Positions 37,861 to 45,867 are shown, numbered from the stretch's first letter. The stretch: 64,000 bases of DNA from Curtobacterium aurantiacum (GCF_018598555.1 NZ_JAHEWN010000001.1:1-64000), one strand, 5' to 3'. Notes: generated by a model not told the origin, from the sequence alone. Numbers and translations: made by a program.

Positions 37861-38907
37861 TCAGCGTTTCTCAGAAGAATCGAGAGCACCGCCGGCCGCG
37901 AGCCGTGCGCTGTCCCGCGGGTTCATCAACAGCACGGTGCCGGGCTTTGGCACAAACTTCGCCGACCCGGGTCTGAAGCCATCGAAAGTAGATGGATCCG
38001 CTGCGTCCCACTGCTCACTGATGGGCACACGGATATCCAGAGCGATTCGGCGCTTCGCCCACTCTGTCTCGATAACTGCGCCCACGCCGTTCACGACGAG
38101 GCCTGTTGACCGGACGCACTCTCGCATCGTCACCATTGCATCTTCTTCAAGGAGCATCGCTGCAGGCGAATCCGCTGATCGCACGGACTGCAGGTTGCTC
38201 ATCTGCGGGTGGCGTTGCAGATTCCGATAGACGGTCAAGCCTGTCTTCTTGTCGCCCTCGAAGAAGACGTAACTTGCTGACTGTTCGCGATGTACGGCGG
38301 TGTTCCGAGCATCAAGCATCCAACGCAGCCAGCCGGGAGGCCCGGCGGACATGTATGAGCCGCGGATCCCGCGCAGAATCTGATGCTGCAGCTCGGCCAC
38401 ACGCTCCGGCGCCGACCGCATCGCCCTCTTCAGGCTCTGACTCCGACCTTCGGTCGGGAAGTCTGCATCGTCAGAGGTAGGCAAGAGCGCCGGCATCTGA
38501 GCCCGCCGAACGTTCATCTTCAACCCACTGACGGCGACGCAGACGGCAGCGGTGCAGTCAAGTGCAGCACCTAGCGCGGTGAAGAGCGCTTGCTGATGAG
38601 CGTTGAGCCGCGCGCCGAGCTCGTCGATGTGAGGTCCTCGCGGGATAGAGCCGGTGCGCGGGAGCGAGAGGATGAGAGCGTTGTCGAGCTTGTATCGTGC
38701 CTCGCGGTACGAAGCGAGCTGCACGAGCGCGCTATACAAGTTCGACCGCACACTCCGAGCAGCGCCGAGAACGTAGTCGCGGAGATCCGCACCATCTGAA
38801 TCGTGTGGGGCGTGACGCCAGATGATTGCGTGCAAATCGCTGGCGAGCATGGACTCCATCTGTTCGGAGGCGTCGATGCCGGGTTGGATGAGCGCTGTTT
38901 CGAGCAC
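37861..38907 (-). CDS. Unknown protein with RX4H (HEPN-like) motif
   Basis: A 348-aa protein without a family I can name. It is mostly helical in the N-terminal 200 residues and contains LDARNTAVHRE, where R201 and H206 form an R-x4-H motif as in HEPN ribonucleases and HEPN-type toxins or scaffolds. The C-terminal half looks beta-rich. The GTG at 38907 was chosen because GAGAGGT lies 5 nt upstream. The gene stands alone, facing the + strand unknown gene; 345 bp before it show nothing. Another R-x4-H protein lies at 44179. Nuclease function is unproven. Confidence 0.65.
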   Translation of the reverse strand: MLETALIQPGIDASEQMESMLASDLHAIIWRHAPHDSDGADLRDYVLGAARSVRSNLYSALVQLASYREARYKLDNALILSLPRTGSIPRGPHIDELGARLNAHQQALFTALGAALDCTAAVCVAVSGLKMNVRRAQMPALLPTSDDADFPTEGRSQSLKRAMRSAPERVAELQHQILRGIRGSYMSAGPPGWLRWMLDARNTAVHREQSASYVFFEGDKKTGLTVYRNLQRHPQMSNLQSVRSADSPAAMLLEEDAMVTMRECVRSTGLVVNGVGAVIETEWAKRRIALDIRVPISEQWDAADPSTFDGFRPGSAKFVPKPGTVLLMNPRDSARLAAGGALDSSEKR

Positions 38908-39252
38908 AGGTGACCTCTCGTCGTGTTGAAGCTCCGCCACGCATCCGCCTAAACACCCACCTAGGGCCGCCTTCGACGGGCTGTCCTGACTGTGGTGGGC
39001 CGGCGAGCCGGCCAGTGCTTGTCGAACCCAGAGGGTTCGTTGTATGCCCGGGAAGCCTTCGGTGATTGCACGGACGAGGTTCCGGGCTGCAAGCTGTCGT
39101 GACCGCTGCACGCGAGCGCCTTCGAGCGTTCCCGTGAGCTAAAGCGACTACCTCGGCGAAACGGGGTTGTTCGGAACTTCTTGGAGCGTCGCCGGTTTGA
39201 GCCCGCACTCCGCAGCCCCGATCACCTCTGACCCGCAACAGTCGCTGTGGTT
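38908..39252. other. Gene-free stretch with a small hairpin
   Basis: No gene seen. A hairpin CGAACCC-AGA-GGGTTCG near 39019-39035 is the only clear structure. Confidence 0.4.
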
Positions 39253-39774
39253 CTACTCTTCGGGTGCCCTGTCCTCGAACTCGTTTGCTGCGGCGTCTGC
39301 GCTCATGGGTGAACCCAGTTTGAACTGTCCAGCACGCACGATCGCCAGCACCGGTGCGGGAACCCCCATACGGGCGGCGGCAGTCTGTATCGAGGCCCGC
39401 AGATACGGGTAGACCGTGAAGAAGGCAACCCTTTCGGCGAATTCGGTTCGCAGCTCTTGGCTGACTTCGAGTCGCTCCGGTGTTTCGTACTGTGCTTGAA
39501 GATCGGCAATGAACTCGTTGCCTTGGCGGTCGTCGAAGGTCATCCGGAACCGAAAGCCGATTCCGAGTCCGTCGGCGCGGTCCGCAACGTTCATCACGTT
39601 CCGCACTCGAGGGACCTCGTCACCTTCGGTCTTCGTCTCGTCGATGCGGCGGCTTCGTTCCTCCCAGAGAAAGACGTCCTCCAGCTCAACCAGTTCGACC
39701 AGCTCATGGATGTCCCCGACGACTCGGCTGGACGCCAACTGGTCGTCACCGTCGACGCGGTCGTCACGCTGCAA
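39253..39774 (-). CDS. SecB-like chaperone of a toxin-antitoxin module
   Basis: A 173-aa protein of the SecB-like type. The C-terminal part FAERVAFFTVYPYLRASIQTAAARMGVPAPVL matches the SecB signature (F-x3-YPYLR, then a helix and G-x-P-x3-L), as in Rv1957 of M. tuberculosis. The N-terminal strands are acidic. It follows an HTH antitoxin and a RelE-like toxin gene in the order toxin-antitoxin-chaperone, as in the TAC system where the chaperone shields the antitoxin. The TTG at 39774 overlaps the antitoxin stop by 11 bp and gives a family-like length; no better start is visible. Confidence 0.75.
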   Translation of the reverse strand: MQRDDRVDGDDQLASSRVVGDIHELVELVELEDVFLWEERSRRIDETKTEGDEVPRVRNVMNVADRADGLGIGFRFRMTFDDRQGNEFIADLQAQYETPERLEVSQELRTEFAERVAFFTVYPYLRASIQTAAARMGVPAPVLAIVRAGQFKLGSPMSADAAANEFEDRAPEE

Positions 39775-40177
39775 TGGCGAAGTCCGTTCGCTTGGAGTTG
39801 GCCAATGCTGTGTACGAGCCGGTCTGCGCGGTGAATCTCGCACCACTGGTGAGCTCGATCTCAACGGCGTCGCGCCCTGGCTCGTAGGTGGCGTCAACGT
39901 CGCGGACGGAGTGCTCGATCAGCAGGCCGAGGGCATGTGCGTAGCGGCGGACGGTCTGCATCTTTGGCTCGGTCATCCCGCTCTCGAACTCGGAAACCGT
40001 TGCTTGGCTGATGTGCAGCATCCGTCCGAGTTCGGCCTGCGAGAGGCCGAGCTCAATCCGCTTGGCACGGATCTGGGCGATCAGTTGAAGGTCGGCGTCT
40101 GCGAGCTGCCGGGCAAGACGCTCGGACGGCGTCTCCTCTGCCTCGAACCCCAGCCCGTCGTCGAACTCGATGGTCAT
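39764..40177 (-). CDS. HigA-type HTH antitoxin with C-terminal extension
   Basis: A 137-aa antitoxin candidate. Residues 30-88 are an XRE helix-turn-helix (IRAKRIELGLSQAELGRML..SQATVSEFESG). Residues 90-137 form an extra C-terminal stretch; in TAC systems such an extension (ChAD) makes the antitoxin depend on the chaperone. TAGGCT lies 7 nt before the ATG on the - strand, inside a palindrome (40176-40191), so the gene probably has its own autoregulated promoter. It lies between the toxin and the SecB-like gene and overlaps the latter. Confidence 0.8.
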   Translation of the reverse strand: MTIEFDDGLGFEAEETPSERLARQLADADLQLIAQIRAKRIELGLSQAELGRMLHISQATVSEFESGMTEPKMQTVRRYAHALGLLIEHSVRDVDATYEPGRDAVEIELTSGARFTAQTGSYTALANSKRTDFAIAA

Positions 40178-40191
40178 AGGCCGCAGCCTAT
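40176..40191. promoter_or_regulatory. HigA-like operator overlapping the antitoxin start
   Basis: Perfect inverted repeat ATAGGC-CGCA-GCCTAT. Read on the - strand the wider site is ATATAGG-N6-CCTATGA, matching the M. tuberculosis HigA motif that I recall as ATATAGG-N6-CCTATAT in 12 of 14 fixed bases. It covers both the -10 box and the ATG. Confidence 0.7.
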
Positions 40192-40218
40192 ATGGCACTG
40201 CTGTGAACCCGCCAGTAG

Positions 40219-40761
40219 TTACGGGAGCGAGGCTCCGCCCCACTTGCCACCGCGTCCCTCGAAGTAACGCTTGCGGGCGTGCTGCAGCTCCTCGTCTTGG
40301 CGGCTACGGACCTGCTTCGGGTCTGAGACGTCCTTGAGATGCATATGCAGCCCTACCACGGTGGAGCCCCCTACCCGAGTTAGGTCGACGGGCTCGACGT
40401 GGTAGACGCGTACCAGCACCTCGTCGATACCCTCGCCGCGGTACACCTGTGTTCGAACCTCGAAGAGGTCGATGCCGGTCACGGTCTCCATCGGGCCCTT
40501 CACGTGGTGAATCGGCAGAAGTTTGCCTTGCACCAGTCGCTTCATGCGGGCCGCGACCTCACCCATGACGCGGTCCCGGTCCTCGCCCTCGAGTCCAGCC
40601 TCAGTGAGCAGTTGTCGGAGCGCCTGCGCCACGTTTTGGCCGGCAACGGTTCGGTGTTCTTGCGTGCCATCGGAGGCGTACCAATGATGGCGGATTGGAG
40701 CGCAGTCCTCCTTGGTGCACACGGACGCAGAACCATCGCTTCGCACCTCGCCGTCGGTCAC
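40219..40761 (-). CDS. RelE/HigB-like toxin of the TAC module
   Basis: A 180-aa protein. Residues about 75-165 resemble the RelE/HigB fold: a strand with LFEVRTQVY, a second with VLVRVYHVEP, VVGLHMHLKDV, then DEELQHARKRYFEG, as in the LELRW..FRVLFF..ALTAFYKN..IETAL arrangement of HigB of M. tuberculosis. It is longer than HigB because of a 60-residue N-terminus with C15-x4-C20 and H25-H26, possibly a metal site. The GTG start lies 6 nt after TAGACT on the - strand. It is 41 bp upstream of the antitoxin gene. mRNA cleavage is expected from the family, not shown. Confidence 0.7.
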   Translation of the reverse strand: MTDGEVRSDGSASVCTKEDCAPIRHHWYASDGTQEHRTVAGQNVAQALRQLLTEAGLEGEDRDRVMGEVAARMKRLVQGKLLPIHHVKGPMETVTGIDLFEVRTQVYRGEGIDEVLVRVYHVEPVDLTRVGGSTVVGLHMHLKDVSDPKQVRSRQDEELQHARKRYFEGRGGKWGGASLP

Positions 40762-40864
40762 AGCCTGAGTCTATGGTCAGCGGGCGACAGCGCCCGGAGG
40801 CCACCGGTCGGATTTCATCCCACCACCAACAAGTGACCCGCCCGTCCCACCTCGCCGCGGACCG

Positions 40865-40987
40865 TCATGAGGGCACCAGGTCAACGACCCATCCGCGGTG
40901 TTCGATGACGATACCGACGGCTTGATCAACGCAGGCCTCCGCCAGCGCAAGTAGTTCGACGACGGTGGGCTCTCGGGCGGGTAGCAC
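40865..40987 (-). CDS. Very small open frame upstream of the toxin gene
   Basis: A 40-codon frame starting with GTG and reading REPTVVELLALAEACVDQA and VIEHRGWVVDLVPS. Its composition is protein-like, unlike the surrounding frames, but no ribosome binding site is visible. It could be a small protein of the TAC operon or the remnant of a larger gene. Confidence 0.25.
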   Translation of the reverse strand: MLPAREPTVVELLALAEACVDQAVGIVIEHRGWVVDLVPS

Positions 40988-41017
40988 CCTGCTGCCGACG
41001 TTTCAGTAACGGATCGA

Positions 41018-41899
41018 CTATCGGGCGCTCAACCCAGTGCGCTCGAACGCTCGACGCCGCTGCACAAGCTCCGCAACGTACGCGGCTCTGTTCGGCGACG
41101 AGTGAGCGAATTCGCGGTGCTGCACGATAGTTCTCTCTGCAGATGTCACTGACGTCAGATTGAATCGGTCCGCGGTGAGTGAGGTCGGGCGGCCCTCATA
41201 GGCAAGCAGTAAGCCGAGGGTTGGAGATAGTGGCACGCTAAGACGTCTAGCGACGCCTACGCCTGCGCGGGCGTGCTGGCCCTGTGACCACTCCCATGTG
41301 CCTGGCTCAGCAAAGCGGTGCCCGAAGCCGGAGACGAGTCGGTCCCCAAGTACGAGCGACCGCTCAGGAAAGCGCTGGAGTGACCACTCGTAACCACAGA
41401 ACGCCTCCTTGTACTGCTGCCACCGCTCGGCGTTGTTCAGGTCGATGCTGAACCAGTCATCATCGAGGAGGGCAGGAAGGGATGCGGCCCACACCATGTA
41501 GTCCTGCTCCTCTTCCGGCGTCAGCGACCCGAGCTCAGCTTCAGTCTGCGTCCGAGCATTGTTCATGACGCTGGGCTGCCTCAGCATGTGAAGGGTGAGA
41601 AATTGCGTCATCACGTCGCGGTCCAACGAAGTCACGACGGCACTCTGGTCGGCCTCCCACCGGCGAATCACCCGAGAGGCGTCGGACTCAACTCGGCTGT
41701 GCGCCTGTTCGAAGAAGTCGGGCTCTACCGGTAGCCCGGTGATGCGGTGTGCGTTGTTGCGATGGAAAACATCCCTTGGGTTCGCGCGCCGCGGTGGCAG
41801 CTCCTCGACGACGTCGACGACGTGAACCTGTCCCTGCGCGTCGGCGAACTGACGCAGCACCATCTGCGAAATCCAATGGTGGCGCTTGCTGCCTGGCAT
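41018..41899 (-). CDS. DUF4238 domain protein
   Basis: A 293-aa DUF4238 protein. The N-terminal block KRHHWISQMVLRQFADAQGQV corresponds to the family signature HYVPQFYLRNF; DVFHRNNAH and WEADQSAV are the following conserved parts. DUF4238 proteins are scattered in genomic islands and phages; function unknown. Lower GC than the flanking chromosome. Confidence 0.8.
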   Translation of the reverse strand: MPGSKRHHWISQMVLRQFADAQGQVHVVDVVEELPPRRANPRDVFHRNNAHRITGLPVEPDFFEQAHSRVESDASRVIRRWEADQSAVVTSLDRDVMTQFLTLHMLRQPSVMNNARTQTEAELGSLTPEEEQDYMVWAASLPALLDDDWFSIDLNNAERWQQYKEAFCGYEWSLQRFPERSLVLGDRLVSGFGHRFAEPGTWEWSQGQHARAGVGVARRLSVPLSPTLGLLLAYEGRPTSLTADRFNLTSVTSAERTIVQHREFAHSSPNRAAYVAELVQRRRAFERTGLSAR

Positions 41900-42049
41900 A
41901 AGCCGACCCTACATCTCGCCCCGACGACACATGCTCATTTCCGGTATTCAACTGAATGACTGATGACCGATGGCTAGTCGAACGGCCTCCGCTCAGGAAG
42001 GAGCGCAATGTTGCACTTATCCAAGCCGCTCAAGAGTATGCTCTGGTCG

Positions 42050-42088
42050 GCGGGCCACCGCGGCGGGCCACCGCGGCGGGCCACCGCG
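42050..42088. repeat. Three-copy 13-bp tandem repeat
   Basis: GCGGGCCACCGCG is repeated at 42050, 42063 and 42076 with a partial fourth copy, in the gap between the DUF4238 gene and the gene ending at 42099. No function seen. Confidence 0.8.
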
Positions 42089-42098
42089 GCGGGCTGGC

Positions 42099-43157
42099 CT
42101 AAGACAGGTTGAAGGACGGCCTAGGGGCGAGTCGAGATGCTTCCGCATCTGGTGAACCCAAGCGCAACCAGGAAGGAGCATCCACGGACAGCAAGTGCTC
42201 TTCGACGCCGACGAGTCCCTCTTGCGCAACCTCATCGAGAGCGGCCTCAACCTCGGACACCTTGACAGAGCCATACTGCTCGAGTTTCTGCTGGATTCGC
42301 TGCGCGGCCGGATCGGGCTTAGCCCAGTAGGCGGCCATGCGGTCGTGGTGGCCAAGCGTGGTTATGGCCTCGGCGACGGCGGCAAAACCGTTCTTGTAGA
42401 GGCCCCAGAAACCGGTCGGATCTGCCAAAGTGACGACTATAAGTTTGTCTCCTGCAACTGTCTCCTGCCTCGAGACCCCTGAGGGCAGGTCGCGGTGCTC
42501 GGGGACTATCGCTAGTCGGAGGCCCGGCCCTCCCGTCAAGGCTTCCTTATTGCTCTTGATCGTCACGGCGAGGTGACGATGACGACCCTCATCGCTGACA
42601 AAAAGGTCTGTCTGCCACACCTTCTTGAGCCGTGCACCTAGATCTGCTTCGGCTGCCTCGCCCCGTGCCGCCTCACGAATCCACCGCGCGAACTTAGGCG
42701 GGTGCCCACGTCCGTCGGCAAGGAGGACTGCTTCGTCAGCCGCGGTCTCGACGACCGCGTCCAGGAATCCGTTGTACTTCGCCCGTTCTTGGCCGAAGAG
42801 CAACGAGGTCGGCTTGTCGAGAGTCTTGAAGGCGCGAGACGAAGCCTGCATGGCTTCCGCCAGGGGGTCAATGACTCGCTTTTCACCGCCAGCGATCGCC
42901 TCGTGAACAGCCCACTCGAAACCGTCCCCAGCCATGCCCTTGTCACGATGCAGTCGAGACACGGCCGCAAGCTGATCCATCGTGAGGTCCTCTTTCGTGG
43001 ACTGCACTACGTTGAGCGACCTCTGTGGAACTTGATCGACCATTGCCCGAAGCACCGATCGAACGATGGCGTGGAGTGCGCGGCCGGGCTCATCCACAGG
43101 CGCGAGCTGTGTCACGAACGAGACTCTGTTCTGAGCCTTTTCTTCCTTCGTTGCCAT
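42099..43157 (-). CDS. Unknown protein, possible PD-(D/E)XK nuclease fold
   Basis: A 352-aa protein not assigned to a family. The order FEWAVHEAI (Glu in a helix), then KVWQTDLFVSDEGRHRHLAVTIKSNKE (Asp on a strand, hairpin, then a strand ending in T-I-K) resembles the core of PD-(D/E)XK nucleases, with Thr in place of the usual Asp/Glu before x-Lys. The C-terminus (AQRIQQKLEQYGSVKVSEVEAALDEVA) may be a winged helix. The ATG at 43157 has GAGGGGG upstream; an ATG at 43172 is less likely. It might be a restriction-type endonuclease without a visible methylase partner. Role is inference. Confidence 0.6.
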   Translation of the reverse strand: MATKEEKAQNRVSFVTQLAPVDEPGRALHAIVRSVLRAMVDQVPQRSLNVVQSTKEDLTMDQLAAVSRLHRDKGMAGDGFEWAVHEAIAGGEKRVIDPLAEAMQASSRAFKTLDKPTSLLFGQERAKYNGFLDAVVETAADEAVLLADGRGHPPKFARWIREAARGEAAEADLGARLKKVWQTDLFVSDEGRHRHLAVTIKSNKEALTGGPGLRLAIVPEHRDLPSGVSRQETVAGDKLIVVTLADPTGFWGLYKNGFAAVAEAITTLGHHDRMAAYWAKPDPAAQRIQQKLEQYGSVKVSEVEAALDEVAQEGLVGVEEHLLSVDAPSWLRLGSPDAEASRLAPRPSFNLS

Positions 43158-43367
43158 GCAATTCCCCCTCATGTGCTTCAGTCTGCGATGAGACTAGGGG
43201 AAATGGCGGGTCAGTGTCGACGACGAGCCGCCCGTCTCGCGTAGCAGTCCTGCAACGAGTTCAGCCCAATCCGACCGGTGCTTCCCTAGAGCAAGCCTGA
43301 AGTACGGACATTGGCCGACGCGGCGGCAGTCTCACATGGCTGGTCCGCAGCTCGTCTCGGTGATGGG

Positions 43368-43718
43368 ATGCCGTACGCGGACACGTCTCGGGCGTCGGTG
43401 TTCGCTCCTACGCTTCGTCCTGTGGGCCGTCGTCGTTCTGATCGTTGGGTGCCGTCTCAGCTGTTCTCGCTCGAGGTGGAGGCGCGTGGGGCGGAGGTGC
43501 GTGAGCTTGACAAGCCGCTGCCGGTCTACTCGTGGTTCCGGTTTCCGGACCGGTTGATTCATCGGGATGACGCGGTTGCGCGGAGCATGACGCGGGACCC
43601 CGTCCGGGTGGAGGCGGGGCGCGGCGAATCCAAGGTTACGGCGTGGGTTTGGCGCAGCGGAGTGCACCAGAGGTCAGCGCCGCTGCCGCCCTCTCCGGGA
43701 ACACACGGTGGGAGCTAG
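43368..43718 (+). CDS. Small protein with W-x-R-F-P / W-V-W pattern
   Basis: A 116-aa frame whose C-terminal half reads LPVYSWFRFPDRLIHRDDAVARSM and KVTAWVWRSGVHQR. This pattern (V-x-x-W-x-R-F-P, then A-W-V-W-x-x-x-V-x-R) is known from short hypothetical actinobacterial proteins. Start uncertain: ATG 43368 or a GTG near 43498. The stop falls in the first unit of a 28-bp repeat, so the end may be changed by rearrangement. Confidence 0.4.
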   Translation: MPYADTSRASVFAPTLRPVGRRRSDRWVPSQLFSLEVEARGAEVRELDKPLPVYSWFRFPDRLIHRDDAVARSMTRDPVRVEAGRGESKVTAWVWRSGVHQRSAPLPPSPGTHGGS

Positions 43719-43761
43719 CTGTCCGGGAACGAACAGTGAGAGCTAGCTGTCCGGGATTGGG
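43691..43761. repeat. 28-bp tandem repeat, possible mobile element end
   Basis: Two 28-bp units (43691-43718 and 43719-43746) and a partial third share CTGTCCGGGAAC..AG..GAGCTAG. The sequence TGTCCGGGAAC resembles the ends of some actinobacterial IS481/IS3-type elements, but no transposase is present. Confidence 0.5.
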
Positions 43762-44178
43762 ACGCGGAGATGCCTATTCGGTGCCAGGTCGCGTTCGCGT
43801 GGAGTGAGCGAACCACGGGAGTGGCGCGCAGCAGAACAGCTTAGGAAAAAGCGGAATAAGGGCGACGGGGGACAACCCACTCCGGAGTAGCGGAGACTCC
43901 CGTGTCAGGCCAAACGAGATCGAACGAATCAGCTGCCTGCAACGCGACCAGTCCAGTCCTCTTCTGCCGGGCTTGCGCCTCACGTCCACTTGAGCCGCAT
44001 CGCGTCCTGCATCTTCTCCCAACGGCCAACGCTCTCCCAGTGTTCGACGCGTAGCTCGACAGCGCCAGCCTGGCTCGAGGATCCTTTTCCTGTCCTCGAT
44101 GGGTGAAGCGCGGGACACCCCCTTCCGACGCGCCCCACCTTCGCCGTACCCCGACCCCCGATGTGAGGAACAGCGCCG
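43762..44178. other. Gene-free stretch
   Basis: About 415 bp with frames of no protein-like pattern on either strand; probably decayed or intergenic sequence. Confidence 0.35.
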
Positions 44179-45060
44179 ATGCCTGACGAACTTGACGGGA
44201 CCAAGACGATCGCCTCGGCGGTCCTCCGAACCCTTTCTGCCGGTGAGCCCGCCCCCTTCGACGCACGCGACGACGCAATCGCAACGACCTCACAGCGGTG
44301 GCAGCAGATGGGCTCCAAGGCGAAGATCGCGGAAGCGCACGGGGTCATCAACGCACTGCCCGACGGCCGGGTGTTGGAAGTCATCGGACACGTCGCGGCG
44401 GTCGGGGAGCAACTGGGGCTCGCGCTCACCTGCAGCCACGACGCCCACCGCTGGCTTGCGGAGGACGCGTCCGCCGTCGGCCGGCCATTGGGAGCTCGAG
44501 CGCTGGCGGAGATGACCGGCTACTACATACTCAGCGCCAGCCATGCTCTCGCGAACATCACCCTCCGAGCGTTGCTTATTGGGCAACCGACGAGAGCGCT
44601 CGTGGACGCAGCCTTCCCTGGCGCGAAGGGGTTCCCGCCGTTCTCCGACGACCGGGACAGCTGGAAAAGTCTCAGCCCTGCCGTCGTCACGAAGCTCTCG
44701 GCCGTGGCACAGCAAGTTGCCGTCCCTTCAGCGGTGAATCTTGTAACCGTACTGAGCACCCTTGCCGGCGACGGCCGATGGAAAGCGCTCGACGCGCGCC
44801 GGAGCGTGGACTTCCACCGGTGGCGGCCGCAAAGCATCACGGGCGGCGTCACGGCGAAAAACCCATGGACGGAGCATCCGGACGGGACCCGCAGCATGTC
44901 CATCCGAGCGAGCAGCGACTACATTCCGCCGGAGCCCGGCGTCCTCGTCGTCGAGGCCGACGCCGCCCTCGACGCGTTGCACGATGCGATGACAACGTGG
45001 CTCGACCAGTTCCCGGCAGCGACACGTGACCTCGGTGTTCCGCTGTTCAAAACCACCTGA
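44179..45060 (+). CDS. Unknown protein with second RX4H (HEPN-like) motif
   Basis: A 293-aa mostly helical protein. Near the middle of the C-terminal half it reads ALDARRSVDFHRWRPQS, with R208 and H213 giving an R-x4-H motif followed by HRW-x-PQS, as in several HEPN-like families of defence islands. The N-terminal 130 residues contain helices with ALAEMTGYYILSASHALANITLRALL. GAGGAA lies 8 nt before the ATG. It precedes the recQ-like remnant. No similarity to the 37861 gene apart from the motif. Function not known. Confidence 0.65.
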   Translation: MPDELDGTKTIASAVLRTLSAGEPAPFDARDDAIATTSQRWQQMGSKAKIAEAHGVINALPDGRVLEVIGHVAAVGEQLGLALTCSHDAHRWLAEDASAVGRPLGARALAEMTGYYILSASHALANITLRALLIGQPTRALVDAAFPGAKGFPPFSDDRDSWKSLSPAVVTKLSAVAQQVAVPSAVNLVTVLSTLAGDGRWKALDARRSVDFHRWRPQSITGGVTAKNPWTEHPDGTRSMSIRASSDYIPPEPGVLVVEADAALDALHDAMTTWLDQFPAATRDLGVPLFKTT

Positions 45061-45074
45061 CCGGCAGCCCGATC

Positions 45075-45790
45075 ATGGCGCCGGTCAACGCTCACCTTTG
45101 CGCGCAGTCGCTCAACGTGTTCGGGTGGCAGCTTCGTGATGGCCAAAAACAGGTCATCAGCGCTGTCGTGGCCGGTCGGGTCGCGCTCGCGGAGATACCC
45201 GACCGGATCGGGGAGGTTGCCGTTCACCAGGTGGCAGGGTCGGCCGCAGGCGGTCTCGTCGTTGTGGTTGCGCCGTCGGTGGCGTTGCAGGACGATCATG
45301 TTGCCGAGCAGCGGCAGCATTCGAACGTGCCGACAGCGGCGAGCATCAACGCTTCCCCGCCGCCCCCCCGGTCCGGTTCATGTTCCTCGACACGGAGCAG
45401 CTGGCGAAGGACAACGTTGTCCCAAAGCTTCTCGCGGCCGGCGCTTCGTCAGTCGCGGTAGACGAAGCGCACTGCGTGTCGTCAAGGGAGACGACTTCGG
45501 TCTGGTCTACCGTCCCCTCGCGGGGGCGGTGCAACGGCTGAGGCCCCTACGGTCCTGGCGCTCACCGCCACCGGGTCAGCGCCAGTGCGGAAAGACATCA
45601 TCGATCGTTTGGGGACGGGTGATGCGTTCATCCTCACGTCTGGCTCCAACCAGCTGGAACTGCGCCTGGAAGTGGACCGGCATGAACTCGCGGACACGGA
45701 ACGCGCCGCCGTCGTCGAGCGGGGTGCCCTCGTCTACGGCGGAATCGATGACGATCCGGCATACGAGCGCGGGAACCGCCGGAAGCGTGG
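45075..45790 (+). pseudogene. Decayed RecQ-like helicase, N-terminal half
   Basis: Pieces of a RecQ-type helicase in three frames. In order: LNVFGWQLRDGQKQVISAVVAGR (Q-motif region); a ruined Walker A, PTGSG followed by AGG (Arg) instead of Lys and by an indel; VVVVAPSVALQDDHV (motif Ia); FLDTEQLAKDNVVPKLLAAG and VAVDEAHCVSS (motif II, DEAH); after a shift DDFGLVYRPLAGAVQRL; after another shift TVLALTATGSAPVRKDI (motif III). The C-terminal helicase half is missing. At least three frameshifts, an internal loss and the mutated Walker A mean it is inactive. Confidence 0.8.
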
Positions 45791-45867
45791 CGCTGCGGGG
45801 AATCGGAGGCGTCTACCATACGTTGTAGGCGCTGATGGGAAACGACGACGCTGGAGGGGAGCAGACG

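Noticed and set aside
39019..39035. CGAACCC/GGGTTCG hairpin as a tRNA T-arm remnant
   Set aside because: The loop is only 3 nt and no acceptor stem or anticodon arm lies around it.
42050..42088. Possible CRISPR or attachment-site repeat
   Set aside because: Short 13-bp units in direct tandem with no spacers and no second copy at the other island edge.
43762..44178. Intact IS element
   Set aside because: Only IS-like end sequences occur; no transposase frame or DDE motif is present.
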